From: Nevskia sp964451925
GTDB taxonomy: Bacteria > Pseudomonadota > Gammaproteobacteria > Nevskiales > Nevskiaceae
Length of the DNA: 64,000 nt
Direction: 5' to 3'
Assembly: GCA_964451925.1 (NCBI GenBank)
Contig: CAYVKA010000006.1
Location: forward strand, 1-64,000
Each line of letters starts with the position of its first letter. Position 1 is the stretch's first letter. Of this stretch, positions 50,139 through 58,710 are shown one piece after another. A program made the position numbers and the translations under genes. A model generated the notes under the pieces. That model did no database searches. It was not told the origin of the DNA and saw nothing but the letters and a program-made list of their open reading frames with translations.

Positions 50139-50933
50139 TCAGGCCTCGAAGGAGATGGAGGCGGTGCCGATGCCCGCCAGGCTCATGTCGAAGCGGTCGC
50201 CGGGGGTGATCGGCAGCAGCGGCGCCAGCGAGCCGGACAGGATGATCTCGCCGGCGAGGAAGGGGATGCCGAAGCGGCCCAGGGTGTTGGCCAGCCAGGC
50301 CACGGCGGTGGCCGGGTGGCCCTGCACCGCGGCGCCGGTGCCGCTGGCGACGTGGGCGCCGTTCTTGTGGATGTCCATCTTCACCGCGGCCAGGTCCAGC
50401 TCGCGCGGCCCGACCTTGGCGGCGCCGACCACGAACACGCCGCAGGAGGCGTTGTCGGCCACGGTGTCCTGGATGCGGATCTTCCAGTCGCGGATGCGCG
50501 AGTCGACGATCTCGAAGCAGGGGGAGACATACTCGGTGGCGTCCAGCACCTGCTCCTCGGTGACGCCGGGGCCGCGCAGATCCTTCTTCAGCATGAAGGC
50601 GATCTCGCCCTCGGCACGCGGCTGGATCAGGCCGGCCGCGGCCAGGCCGACGCGGCTGCCGTCGGCGATGTGCATGCGGTCGGTGAGGAAGCCGAAATCC
50701 GGCTGGTGCACGCCCAGCATGTCCTGCACCGGCTTGCTGGTGACGCCGATCTTCTTGCCGATCACGCGCTCGCCGGCGGCTTCGCGCCGCTGCAGCAGGT
50801 GCAGCGAGATCCGGTAGGCGTCATCGATGTCGATGGCGGCTTCGCGCGCGGTCAGCGGCTCCAGCACCTGGCGTCCGCGCAGGGCGGCGTACAACTCGTC
50901 GCCCAGCGCTGCGATCTTGGCGGGTTCGAGCAT
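50139..50933 (-). CDS. hsaE: 2-hydroxypenta-2,4-dienoate-type hydratase (HsaE/MhpD type)
   Basis: A 264-residue hydratase of the fumarylacetoacetase-like fold: DIDDAYRISLHLLQRREAAG, IGKKIGVTSKPVQDMLGV, PRAEGEIAFMLKKDL and GEIILSGSLAPLLPITPGD, the last containing the metal-site strand. It adds water to 2-hydroxyalka-2,4-dienoate, giving the 4-hydroxy-2-oxoacid used by the aldolase. The stop of the upstream hydrolase gene and this ATG overlap (TGATG at 50931-50935), so translation is coupled. Symbol follows the steroid context. Confidence 0.92.
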   Translation of the reverse strand: MLEPAKIAALGDELYAALRGRQVLEPLTAREAAIDIDDAYRISLHLLQRREAAGERVIGKKIGVTSKPVQDMLGVHQPDFGFLTDRMHIADGSRVGLAAAGLIQPRAEGEIAFMLKKDLRGPGVTEEQVLDATEYVSPCFEIVDSRIRDWKIRIQDTVADNASCGVFVVGAAKVGPRELDLAAVKMDIHKNGAHVASGTGAAVQGHPATAVAWLANTLGRFGIPFLAGEIILSGSLAPLLPITPGDRFDMSLAGIGTASISFEA

Positions 50934-51778
50934 CAGCCGTTCTTCAGGAAGTCGAGGACCATGCGGTTGAACAGGTCGCGGTGTTCGATCATCACCCAGT
51001 GGCCGGCCTGCGGCACCAGGATCATGCGCATCTGCGGCATGCCCTTGGCCAGCTTGAGGATGCCGCTCTCCGGCATCAGCTTCTCGTTGATGCCCCAGAA
51101 ACCCAGCGCCGGACATTTGATCTCGCCCAGGCGCTCGGACATGTTCGGCACCTTCATGGTCTTGATCACCTGCGGGTTCTGCAGCTTCATCATCTCGAAG
51201 CGCTCATGCGTCAGCTCGTCGGTGATAAAGCTCTTGTCGACCACCATCGCCTCCTCGAAGAAGTAGCGCAGGCGTTCCTCGGTGACCGGCTTGGCGGACA
51301 TGAACACTTCCTTCATCGTCGCCATGGCCGGCATCAGGAAGTAGTCCGGCTGGTTCTCGATGCCGCCCGGCGCCAGCAGCACCAGCCTCTCCACGTTGCC
51401 CGGGTGATCCACAGCGAAGCGCAGCGCCACCGCGCCGCCGAGCGAGTTGCCGAGCAGCGTGTAGCGGCTGACGCCGACGTGGTCCAGCGTCTGCTTGACG
51501 CATTCGACGAACAGCTCGATCGGGTACTCGATATTGTCCGGCTTGTCGGAGTAGCCGTAGCCGAGCAGGTCGATGACCAGGTTGCGGTAGCCGTGCTCCG
51601 CCAGGAACGGGTAGTTGCCCTTGAAGTTGCTGTAGCCGCCGGCGCCCGAGCCGGAGCCGTGCAGCCACACCAGCACCGGGTCCTTGCCCTGGCCGGCGCC
51701 GCCCACGTCGAGGTAGTGGATGCGATGCCCGTTGGGCAGCTTGACGTAGTGGCCTTCTGGAACGGGTTTGTTCGACAT
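50933..51778 (-). CDS. hsaD: Meta-cleavage product hydrolase (HsaD/BphD type)
   Basis: A 281-residue alpha/beta hydrolase. LHGSGSGAGGYSNF holds the oxyanion loop, LLGNSLGGA the nucleophile Ser112, and QAGHWVMIEH the catalytic His260. The acidic member of the triad, Asp in BphD/HsaD (W-G-x-x-D), aligns with Glu232 in FWGINEKLMP, a conservative change that may alter rate. It would split the C-C bond of the ring-fission product, in steroids 4,9-DSHA, giving a 2-hydroxydienoate. ATG 51778 is the family-typical start; a longer frame exists to 51865. Confidence 0.88.
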   Translation of the reverse strand: MSNKPVPEGHYVKLPNGHRIHYLDVGGAGQGKDPVLVWLHGSGSGAGGYSNFKGNYPFLAEHGYRNLVIDLLGYGYSDKPDNIEYPIELFVECVKQTLDHVGVSRYTLLGNSLGGAVALRFAVDHPGNVERLVLLAPGGIENQPDYFLMPAMATMKEVFMSAKPVTEERLRYFFEEAMVVDKSFITDELTHERFEMMKLQNPQVIKTMKVPNMSERLGEIKCPALGFWGINEKLMPESGILKLAKGMPQMRMILVPQAGHWVMIEHRDLFNRMVLDFLKNG

Positions 51779-51976
51779 GGCGGTCCTGTTCTGCGGTGGA
51801 TCGGCGGGGGCGAATCGATGGGCCGCGCCCGCTGCCCGCCGGCGCGGTCCCGGCAGGTGCAGCATTGTTCACGCTGCGGGCGCATCCGGGCTTCACCCTT
51901 TTGGACTACAGTTCAGGCACGGCAATGGCCTAGGATGCGCCTGTCCAAGTCATTCATACGCAACAGGAAGGTTTCC

Positions 51977-52741
51977 GTGGAACAGCGCAGGGTGGTGCTC
52001 GTCACCGGCGGCGGCAAGGGGGTGGGGCGCGGCATCAGCGAGCGCTTCCTGGCCGCCGGCGCGACGGTGGTGATCTGCGGCCGCGAAGCGCCGGCGGAAC
52101 TGCCCCAGGCCGGCGGCCGCAGCGCCGAATTCATCGCCGCCGACGTGCGCGACCGCGCCGCGGTGGATGCGTTGTACGCGCAGATCGCCGCGCGCCACGG
52201 CCGGCTCGACGTGCTGGTCAGCAACGCCGGCGGCGCGCCGTTCGCGATGGCTGACAAGGCCTCGCCGCGCTTCCACGAATCGATCATCGCGCTCAACCTG
52301 CTGGCGCCGCTGCACCTGGCGCAGAAAGCCAACGCGCTGATGCAGGCACAGGAGGCGGGCGGCGTGATCGTGTTCATCGGCAGTGTCAGCGCCTCGCGCC
52401 CCTCGCCGGGCACCGCCGCCTACGGCGCCGCCAAGGCCGGCATCCTCAGCCTGACGCAGTCGCTGGCGGTGGAGTGGGCGCCTAAGGTGCGGGTGGTCGC
52501 GGTCAGCCCCGGTCTGGTGCGCACCGAGCAATCCGGCCTGCACTACGGCGACGAGGCCGGCATCGCCGCCGTCGCCGCCACCATCCCGCAGGGGCGCCTG
52601 GCGGAGCCGGGCGAGATCGGCGACGCCTGCGTCTGGCTGGCATCGCCGGCGGCCGCTTATGCCTCCGGCATCAACCTGCTGCTGCATGGCGGCGGCGAGC
52701 GGCCGGCGTTCCTGGCGGCGGCGAGTGCGAACAAGGGGTAG
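51977..52741 (+). CDS. SDR-family oxidoreductase (steroid/terpenoid type by context)
   Basis: A 254-residue classical short-chain dehydrogenase: TGGGKGVGRG cofactor loop, CGRE (NADP preference), SNAGG, IGSVSASRPSPGTAAYGAAK with the complete Ser-Tyr-Lys set, and SPGLVRTE. Start GTG 51977 follows AGGAAGG at good spacing. It is divergent from the meta-cleavage hydrolase gene with about 200 bp between, which may hold both promoters. Homologues are often annotated as hydroxysteroid or 3-oxoacyl reductases; substrate unknown. Confidence 0.87.
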   Translation: MEQRRVVLVTGGGKGVGRGISERFLAAGATVVICGREAPAELPQAGGRSAEFIAADVRDRAAVDALYAQIAARHGRLDVLVSNAGGAPFAMADKASPRFHESIIALNLLAPLHLAQKANALMQAQEAGGVIVFIGSVSASRPSPGTAAYGAAKAGILSLTQSLAVEWAPKVRVVAVSPGLVRTEQSGLHYGDEAGIAAVAATIPQGRLAEPGEIGDACVWLASPAAAYASGINLLLHGGGERPAFLAAASANKG

Positions 52742-53006
52742 TTGCGGCAAGGCGTTCCGTTCGCACCGGATGCCCGAGAAGCGGGTGTTTCACCGGATAT
52801 CCCGGGCAGCGCGGCTATGCCGGGTATACCGAAAAAGAGACTAACGCCGCGCCAACTATGCAAGCCCTCGCCGTGCAGCTTGGTTGGCACAGGGGTTTGC
52901 CGGGTGAATGGCTCTCTGGTGCCAGAAGCGAAAGTTCGACCCGTCAAATTCGCGGCCGAAAAGCGGCCAGATAGGCGGCATGGACACCGCAGAAGGGCGC
53001 CCTCAG

Positions 53007-53633
53007 TTATAGAAAGTCAAAGACGTCGTTACTATTTAGTGGTCCGCCCTTGGACAGGTCAAAGTACGATGTAACGTTGAGGCTGACCACTGGGTGTTGA
53101 GGGGGACGATATGCATCTAAGGAGATGCAATCCTTCAGTGATGCCCGACCCTCCGGAATAGAGACGTATCCGAACAGTTCCTTGCGTACAAGAATTCCCG
53201 AACTCGCCATCGACAAGTCGAGGTGCTGCACCTTCCAGCTCGAATCGTCCCCCCAAATGCAGCCAGCCACGAACCCAAACAACCCGGCGTGACCTGCCTT
53301 TTGCACATTTGGATGATCGTAGGGCACGTAGAATTCCACTGGACAGAAGCCGTTTGAGTTAGACTCCTCGCCGCCGAGGTCCGTACAAGAAGGGAGCTCG
53401 AGGATGCGGGTACCGGTGTAATCGGGTGAATACAAGGCAAGCCACTGGCCGTACGGTTGGGGCTGGAAGGGGAAGAATGTGGAGAGCGCAAACGCTGCAT
53501 AGTTACGCCTATATGTGCCGATCTGACGCGAAGTGCCATCGGCCGTGTGCATCACCTTAATCTGGGCCGCTTTAACGAGGCTTGGCCCTTGATCGATGGG
53601 GTCCATTTCGACATGGAATGGAGCGGGCGTCAT
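53007..53633 (-). CDS. Hypothetical protein in a lower-GC two-gene cassette
   Basis: A 208-residue protein, translated from ATG 53633 which overlaps the upstream stop (ATGA). I do not recognise a family. It is rich in Tyr, Phe and Ser, with blocks RRNYAAFALSTFFPFQPQPY, CTDLGGEESNSNGFCPVEF and KAGHAGLFGFVAGCIWGDDS, the last suggesting a beta-rich enzyme-like or binding fold; no signal peptide or membrane helix is evident. Codon use and base composition are visibly less GC-rich than the neighbours, indicating recent transfer. Genes on either side are catabolic SDRs. Confidence 0.7.
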   Translation of the reverse strand: MTPAPFHVEMDPIDQGPSLVKAAQIKVMHTADGTSRQIGTYRRNYAAFALSTFFPFQPQPYGQWLALYSPDYTGTRILELPSCTDLGGEESNSNGFCPVEFYVPYDHPNVQKAGHAGLFGFVAGCIWGDDSSWKVQHLDLSMASSGILVRKELFGYVSIPEGRASLKDCISLDAYRPPQHPVVSLNVTSYFDLSKGGPLNSNDVFDFL

Positions 53634-53917
53634 GCAAGCCCTTCTGCTTCTGAGAGTAACATCCGGTAATCTACCGCCATTACTTGCGGCCATTTGCGAT
53701 AGTAGGGTTCGAGAAAGGCGGCGCGGAAGTAAGAAAAACTGAAAAACGTACGCCACATCTCGCCGGGAAGATTGTGGAAGGCGTCGGCAAGGTCGGATGC
53801 TTGTTCGCTTTGACCGTTAGCTGTGAGCCAACGGATCTCAACGAAAGCATGGTGGAGCATCTCGCAGAGCTTTCTGCGCTGAGCATCGTTCGGGCACTTG
53901 GAATCCGGGTGCAACAT
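53630..53917 (-). CDS. Hypothetical protein, first gene of a lower-GC cassette
   Basis: A 95-residue, mostly helical protein (LCEMLHHAFVEIRWLTANGQ, SEQASDLADAFHNLPGEMW, FFSFSYFRAAFLEPYYRKW). It has the size and helical character of a small antitoxin, immunity or adaptor protein, but no specific family is recognisable. It is translationally coupled to the 208-residue protein downstream. The AT-rich 5' region (53900-53945, with runs of T) probably holds a promoter. Composition differs from the surrounding genome. Confidence 0.68.
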   Translation of the reverse strand: MLHPDSKCPNDAQRRKLCEMLHHAFVEIRWLTANGQSEQASDLADAFHNLPGEMWRTFFSFSYFRAAFLEPYYRKWPQVMAVDYRMLLSEAEGLA

Positions 53918-54147
53918 TTTTGATTTTTTTGCGCCAAAGGTCTGCCGATAGTTCCTAACTAGACTACTCGGAAGCGGTCACTTACGACAGGCGGCTCCGG
54001 GCCGCTACTGCCGTTGGCACGAAAAGCGTTGCTGCGCAATGCCCTCCGGACGAAATGGTGCGGCTTTTGTCCGATAGGAAAGCCGTCTCTCAGTCGTCGC
54101 CCCTTGCAGCCGGGGCGCGCTCCGCGGGGGCGACGCTGTATGAGACC

Positions 54148-54909
54148 TCAGCGCGCCAGGAAGCCGCCGTCCACCGCAAACACCGCGCCATTCGCATAAG
54201 AAGCCCGATCGGAGCACAGCCACACCACCATGTTGGCGATCTCTTCCGCCGTGCCGACGCGTGCGCTCGGCACGGTGGCCGTGACCATGTCCTTGAACTG
54301 CTGCACCTCGAACACCGGTTTGGTCATCGGCGTTTCGATCAGCCCCGGCGCCACTGCGTTGCAGCGCACGCCCTGGGCGCCGTACTCCACCGCAACGGTC
54401 TTGGTCAGGCCGACCACGCCGTGCTTGCTGGCGACGTAGCCGGGCACGCCGGCAAAGGCGATCTGGCCGGCGATGGAGGCGGTGTTGACGATGGCGCCGC
54501 CGCCGGTCGCGAGCATGGCGCGCACCTGGTAGCGCAGGCAGTAGAACACGCTGGACAGGTTCACCGCGATGAGACGGTCCCACAGTTCCAGCGGGTAGTC
54601 GATGGTGCCCGGAGGCATGGGGCCGTCGGAGATGCCGGCGTTGTTGAAGGCGGCGTCGAGGCGGCCGAATCGTTCCACGGCGGCGCGCACCAGCGCTTCG
54701 CACTCGGCCGCTTTCGACACATCGGTGCGCACGAAGACGGCTTCCTTGCCCTGGCCGCGCAGTTCGGCGGCCAGCGCCTCGCCGGCCTCGGCGCCGACAT
54801 CGGCCAGCACCAGCCGCGCGCCTTCGGCGGCGAAGCGCAGCGCTGCGGCGCGGCCGATGCCGCTGGCTGCGCCGGTGATGATGGCGACCTTGTCCTTGAG
54901 TTCGTTCAC
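54148..54909 (-). CDS. SDR-family oxidoreductase
   Basis: A 253-residue classical short-chain dehydrogenase with TGAASGIGRAAA, LADVG (NAD preference), NNAGI, the serine in NTASIAGQ and YVASK, and PGLIETPM. GTG 54909 is the start, with AGGAG 9-13 bp upstream; the longer frame to 54972 is Arg-rich noncoding sequence. Closest in type to cyclohexanol, 3-oxoacyl or 7alpha/3alpha-hydroxysteroid dehydrogenases. It lies next to the VOC and NTF2-like genes on the same strand, separated by about 100 bp. Confidence 0.88.
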   Translation of the reverse strand: MNELKDKVAIITGAASGIGRAAALRFAAEGARLVLADVGAEAGEALAAELRGQGKEAVFVRTDVSKAAECEALVRAAVERFGRLDAAFNNAGISDGPMPPGTIDYPLELWDRLIAVNLSSVFYCLRYQVRAMLATGGGAIVNTASIAGQIAFAGVPGYVASKHGVVGLTKTVAVEYGAQGVRCNAVAPGLIETPMTKPVFEVQQFKDMVTATVPSARVGTAEEIANMVVWLCSDRASYANGAVFAVDGGFLAR

Positions 54910-55012
54910 GCGGCTCCTCTCCTGTTGCGGGTTTGTGTGCCGAACCTTCGGCCGGCGGCGCGAACGCCGCATCGTCTGCGCGGACTATGGGGTGGTCGCC
55001 GGTCAGGGGCGC

Positions 55013-55546
55013 TCAGGCCTCGAAGTCAAACACCTGCGCCACCGGCTTGCCGCCATTCCACTCGCGCGCGGCCTTGATGCCGCTGGCGAAGCTGTCCAGC
55101 ACCACCGGCGCCGCCTCGATGAATTCCAGCAGCAGGCCGGGCTCGGCGGCGGACTCCATGTAGGCCACGCGCACCACGCCGTTGCTGGCCTCGAACGCCG
55201 GCACCAGGCCGCGCTGCCGGGCCTTGGCCACGTCGCCGTCGATGTCGTGCGACAGCCAGGCGATGTGGTGCATGCCGATGAGGCTGTGGCCGCCGGGGTC
55301 CTGATAGGGCGAGGGCGTGCGGCTGATGACCTCGATCAGCTCGATCTGCAACTCGCCCTGGTAGGACAGGCCGACGTGCATCTTCACCGTGGTGTCGGCG
55401 CCGCGGCAGTGGCCGCGCATGGTGGCGTTGCGGTACACCGTCCACGGGCCGACGCCGGCAAAGTCGCTCCAGTGGCGGATGGCGGCGTCGAGATCCTCGA
55501 CGACATAGGCGATCTGGCGGATCGGACCATAGCTGCGGGTGTTCAT
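55013..55546 (-). CDS. VOC-family (glyoxalase-like) protein
   Basis: A 177-residue vicinal-oxygen-chelate protein: RQIAYVVEDLDAAIRHW at the start of the first beta-alpha-beta module, GELQIELIEVI, and a second module with HSLIGMHHIAWLSHDIDGDV and LLLEFIEA. The histidines and glutamates give a possible metal site. The family includes extradiol dioxygenases, epimerases and glyoxalases; this two-module length is not a full ring-cleavage dioxygenase. Its ATG overlaps the stop of the NTF2-like gene (ATGA), suggesting the two act together. Confidence 0.82.
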   Translation of the reverse strand: MNTRSYGPIRQIAYVVEDLDAAIRHWSDFAGVGPWTVYRNATMRGHCRGADTTVKMHVGLSYQGELQIELIEVISRTPSPYQDPGGHSLIGMHHIAWLSHDIDGDVAKARQRGLVPAFEASNGVVRVAYMESAAEPGLLLEFIEAAPVVLDSFASGIKAAREWNGGKPVAQVFDFEA

Positions 55547-56085
55547 GGCGGGCTGCTCAACGGGCGCTGGTAGGAAATATCGCTGCGGTCGCGGGCGGAC
55601 TTGCCGCCGGCCATCAGGGCGGCCACCGCCGCGCGCATCTGCGGCTCCACCGCGGATTCGCCCGGCAGGTTGCTGACCCACTCCACCACGCAGACGCGCC
55701 GCGCGATGGCCCAGCGCCCGTCGCGGCGCTCCAGGCGGTCGATGTAGCGGTTGCCGATCACGTCCACCGTGCCGCTGCGGTTGACGCCGATGTAGACGCA
55801 ATAGGTTTCGCTGTGCGCGCAGTCGCCGTCGAGGTCGCAGCTGTGGTTGAGGATCAGGTGATAGGTGATCCGCTGGTGCTCGCGGTGGTGCGGCAGGGCC
55901 CAGTCGGCAAAGGCCGCCGGGCTGCCGCTGAAGGCGCCGTGATCGTCGATCGCGTCGGCGTGGTAGGCGGACAGCAGCAGTTCGCGGTCGAGCCGGTCGA
56001 CGCCGCGGGTGTAGCGGTGCAGGCAATCCTGGATCGCCTGCCGGTCCAGCAGACGGCGCAAAGCCGTCTGGTCGGGCTCGTTCAT
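55543..56085 (-). CDS. NTF2/SnoaL-like protein
   Basis: A 180-residue NTF2-fold protein: RLLDRQAIQDCLHRYTRGVD, LLLSAYHADAIDDHGAF and RYIDRLERRDGRWAIARRV. It is related to the 19116-19664 product (shared ADAIDDHG/EDAIDDHG motif and the RYxDR-xxxRDGxW strand pair). Members often dehydrate or isomerise polycyclic substrates, or have no known activity. It is coupled to the VOC gene downstream. The 195 bp upstream (56086-56280), shared with the divergent SDR gene at 56281, probably hold both promoters. Confidence 0.8.
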   Translation of the reverse strand: MNEPDQTALRRLLDRQAIQDCLHRYTRGVDRLDRELLLSAYHADAIDDHGAFSGSPAAFADWALPHHREHQRITYHLILNHSCDLDGDCAHSETYCVYIGVNRSGTVDVIGNRYIDRLERRDGRWAIARRVCVVEWVSNLPGESAVEPQMRAAVAALMAGGKSARDRSDISYQRPLSSPP

Positions 56086-56280
56086 GGCGTGCCCTCTCCT
56101 CCATTCGTTGTGCGCTCAGGATGCCCCTCCTGGCGCCGGTACCGCGTCGTCCGGTAGGACGAGCGGTGGCGGCGGGGCGCCTACAGGCCCGCTTCCCCGC
56201 GGGCGCACTGGTCGTCCCAATGGATGAGGCCCGCCCTGCCGCGCCTCCCAATAATGCCAGCATCCGGAGGAAACATAACC

Positions 56281-57054
56281 ATGCAACAGAACGATTTTCC
56301 GCAGGGCGCGGTGCTGGTGTTCGGCGGCAGCGGCGGCATCGGCCAGGGGGTGGCCCTGACTTTCGCCCGCTCGGGCGCCGATGTGGCCATCGCCTACCGC
56401 TCGAAAAAGGAGGTGGCCGAGCGCGTCGCCGGCGAAATCCGCGCTGCGGGCCGCAAGGCCAGCATCCACGCCACCGACGTCACCGATCCCAAGCAGGTCG
56501 AAGCCGCGGTCGAGGCCGCGCTGAAGGAGCACGGCCGCATCCACACCGTGGTGTTCGGCGCCGGCCCGGTGGTGGAGCAGGTGTTGCTGGCCGACACCAG
56601 CCACGCCCTGTACAAGCGCTCGATCGAAACTGAAACCATGGGCTTCTTCAATGTGGTGCAGGCCACCCTGCCCAGGCTGCGCGCCGCCGGCGGCGGCTCC
56701 TACGTGCACCTGGGCTCGGCCGGCCATGTCTGGTGGCCGGCCAAGGACGGCCTCTCGGTGGCGCCCAAGGCCGCCAACGAAGCCCTGGTCAAGGGCATCG
56801 CCAAGGAGGAAGGGCGCCACAACATCCGCGCCAACAGTGTGCTGGTCGGGGTGATCGAGGCCGGCATGTTCCTGGAGCTGCTCAAGCGCGGCGTGTTCGA
56901 CCAGGCCTGGATCGAGGAGACGCAGAAGCTGCTGGCGCTGAAGCGCTGGGGCAAGCCGGAGGAGATCGGCCATACCGCCGTGTTCCTCGCTTCGAGCCGC
57001 GGCGGCTACATCACCGGGCAGCAGATCAACGTATCCGGCGGCTTCGGCATTTGA
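56281..57054 (+). CDS. SDR-family protein lacking the catalytic tyrosine
   Basis: A 257-residue short-chain dehydrogenase-like protein with FGGSGGIGQG at the cofactor site, YRSKK after the second strand, but VFGAG in place of NNAG. The active-site Tyr-x-x-x-Lys reads Ser159-V-A-P-Lys163, so the tyrosine is missing, although Ser146 is present. It may use another residue or be a binding protein. C terminus ITGQQINVSGGFGI is normal. First gene of a plus-strand set with the NTF2-like gene 57160-57648. Confidence 0.83.
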   Translation: MQQNDFPQGAVLVFGGSGGIGQGVALTFARSGADVAIAYRSKKEVAERVAGEIRAAGRKASIHATDVTDPKQVEAAVEAALKEHGRIHTVVFGAGPVVEQVLLADTSHALYKRSIETETMGFFNVVQATLPRLRAAGGGSYVHLGSAGHVWWPAKDGLSVAPKAANEALVKGIAKEEGRHNIRANSVLVGVIEAGMFLELLKRGVFDQAWIEETQKLLALKRWGKPEEIGHTAVFLASSRGGYITGQQINVSGGFGI

Positions 57055-57061
57055 TGCTTCC

Positions 57062-57119
57062 CGTCATTTCCGCGCGGGCGGGAGTCCGCAACCGGGGCTC
57101 CGCCTCCGCGGGGGCGACG
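57062..57119. repeat. REP-like palindrome
   Basis: The arms beginning CGTCATTTCCGCGCGGGCGG (57062-57081) and the complementary stretch ending GCGGGGGCGACG (to 57119) form an imperfect palindrome of the same general type as the element at 9144-9220. It lies between the SDR and NTF2-like genes. Confidence 0.6.
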
Positions 57120-57159
57120 ACTTCAACCTGTTGTTGACCCATTTATCGAGGAGAAACCG

Positions 57160-57648
57160 ATGTCCCTGCCGCTCGAAGACCTTGAGCTGATCAAGCGCCT
57201 CAAATACGCCTATTGCCGCTGCATCGACACCGCCAACATCAAGGAAGTGCGCGAGCTGTTCACCGAGGATGCCGGCGTCTGCTACGTCGGCGGCACCTAT
57301 CGGTTCGAGGTGCAGGGGCGCGACAAGATCGTCGAGGCGCTGGAAAACGCCTTCCACGCAGAGGCGATCGCACTGCACCACGTGAACCACCCGGAGATCG
57401 ATTTCCAGTCGCCCACCGAGGCCACCGGCACCTGGTACCTGAAGGACTGGTTCCTCGACCTGCGCCACAAGATCATCACCGACGGCAGCTCGTTCTACAA
57501 GGACCGCTACGTCAAGCGCAACGGCAAGTGGCTGATCCAGTACGCCAGCTACGAGCGCGTGTTCGAGATCGTCACGCCGTTCGAGAAAGCGCCGAACATC
57601 ACCGCGCACTACCTGGCCAAGCACGGCAAGAAGCTGCCGCCGGCATAA
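57160..57648 (+). CDS. NTF2/SnoaL-like protein
   Basis: A 162-residue NTF2-fold protein: LELIKRLKYAYCRCIDTANI, LFTEDAGVCYVGGTYRFEVQ, a strand HHVNHPEIDF and YVKRNGKWLIQYASYERVFE. It belongs to the SnoaL_4 group that occurs with actinobacterial and proteobacterial steroid genes. GAGGAG 7 bp upstream of ATG 57160 fixes the start. Reaction unknown; dehydration or isomerisation is the usual guess. Confidence 0.82.
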   Translation: MSLPLEDLELIKRLKYAYCRCIDTANIKEVRELFTEDAGVCYVGGTYRFEVQGRDKIVEALENAFHAEAIALHHVNHPEIDFQSPTEATGTWYLKDWFLDLRHKIITDGSSFYKDRYVKRNGKWLIQYASYERVFEIVTPFEKAPNITAHYLAKHGKKLPPA

Positions 57649-57665
57649 CTGAATAATCTCTCCCT

Positions 57666-57694
57666 TGTCATTCTTCGCCGCACCTGGAATGACA
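57666..57694. repeat. Short stem-loop after the NTF2-like gene
   Basis: TGTCATTC (57666-57673) pairs with GAATGACA (57687-57694) around a 13-bp loop. It lies in the 72-bp gap between two same-strand genes, contains the GTCATTC motif common to REP elements, and lacks a U-tract. Confidence 0.55.
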
Positions 57695-57720
57695 GCGGGG
57701 AGTACCAATAGGGGAGAGCC

Positions 57721-58710
57721 ATGCACGTAGCCGTGACGGGCGGGGGCGGGCGGCTGGGCTGTTCGCTGGTGCGGGCGCTGCTGGCGCGCGGCGACCGGGT
57801 GCGGGTGCTGGAGCCCGGCGTGGCGGTGCCGGCTTCGCTGGCCGGACTCGACGTGGAGCTGATCCGCGGTTCGGTGCTGTCCGCGGACGACGTGGCGCGG
57901 CTGGTCGAGGGCGTGGACCTGGTGTTCCATCTCGCCGCCAAGGTCAACCTGGACCGCGACCGCGACGGCAGTATCCGCGCCGTCAACGTCGAGGGCACGC
58001 GCACCGTGGCCGAGGCCTGCCTGAAACGCGGCATCCGCCTGGTGCACTGCTCCTCGCACCATGCGCTGGTGCGCCATCCGCTGCATCAGCCGCTGGACGA
58101 GTCGCGGCCACTGGCGTTGGACGAGCCCTGCGACTACCACCGGTGCAAGGCCCTGGCCGAGCAGCTGATCCAGCAACTGGTGCGCGAACGCGGCCTCGAC
58201 GCCGTGGTGGTCAGCCCCGGCACCATGATCGGCCCCGAGGATTACGAGCCCTCGCTGATGGGCAAGGCGCTGATCGACCTGTACCACCGGCGCATTCCGC
58301 TGCTGATGGAGGTGGTCAGTGACTACGTCGATGTGCGTGACGTCGCCGCCGGCATGATCGCCGCCGCGCAGAATGGGCGGCGCGGCGAGCGCTACCTGCT
58401 CACCGGCGAAGTGCTCGACCTGCGCACGATCGGCGGTTACTGGCAGGAACTGACCGGCGTGGCCATACCCCGCAAGGTGATGCCCTTGTGGGTCGCCTGG
58501 GCCCTGCTGCCCTTCACCACGCTGGCGGCGCGCCTGAGCGGCAAGCCGCCGCTGTTCACCCCGGGCGTGCTGCGTGCCAGCGTGTCGAACAGCGTGGTGT
58601 CGCATGCCAAGGCCGCAGCCGAGCTGGGCTTTGCACCGCGCGGCACGCGCCAGTCGCTGGCCGATGCGCTGCAGTTCTACCGGGCACAGGGCTGGGTGCC
58701 GGCGCTGTAG
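57721..58710 (+). CDS. NAD-dependent epimerase/dehydratase, 3beta-HSD-like extended SDR
   Basis: A 329-residue extended SDR: VTGGGGRLGCSLVRALLARG cofactor loop, VFHLAAKV, the catalytic pair YHRCK with CSSHHAL upstream, and SPGTMIGPEDYEP. The C-terminal part has a hydrophobic stretch (MPLWVAWALLPFTTLAARLS) that could attach it to the membrane, as in 3beta-hydroxysteroid dehydrogenase/isomerases. In this context oxidation of a 3beta-hydroxysteroid is attractive, but the HpnA-like hopanoid branch and flavonoid-reductase-like enzymes look similar. Confidence 0.82.
   Translation: MHVAVTGGGGRLGCSLVRALLARGDRVRVLEPGVAVPASLAGLDVELIRGSVLSADDVARLVEGVDLVFHLAAKVNLDRDRDGSIRAVNVEGTRTVAEACLKRGIRLVHCSSHHALVRHPLHQPLDESRPLALDEPCDYHRCKALAEQLIQQLVRERGLDAVVVSPGTMIGPEDYEPSLMGKALIDLYHRRIPLLMEVVSDYVDVRDVAAGMIAAAQNGRRGERYLLTGEVLDLRTIGGYWQELTGVAIPRKVMPLWVAWALLPFTTLAARLSGKPPLFTPGVLRASVSNSVVSHAKAAAELGFAPRGTRQSLADALQFYRAQGWVPAL

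Noticed and set aside
52742..53006. A gene in the gap beside the lower-GC cassette
   Set aside because: No frame with a plausible start and family resemblance; only a short GGCCG/CGGCC hairpin near 52966-52980 is visible.
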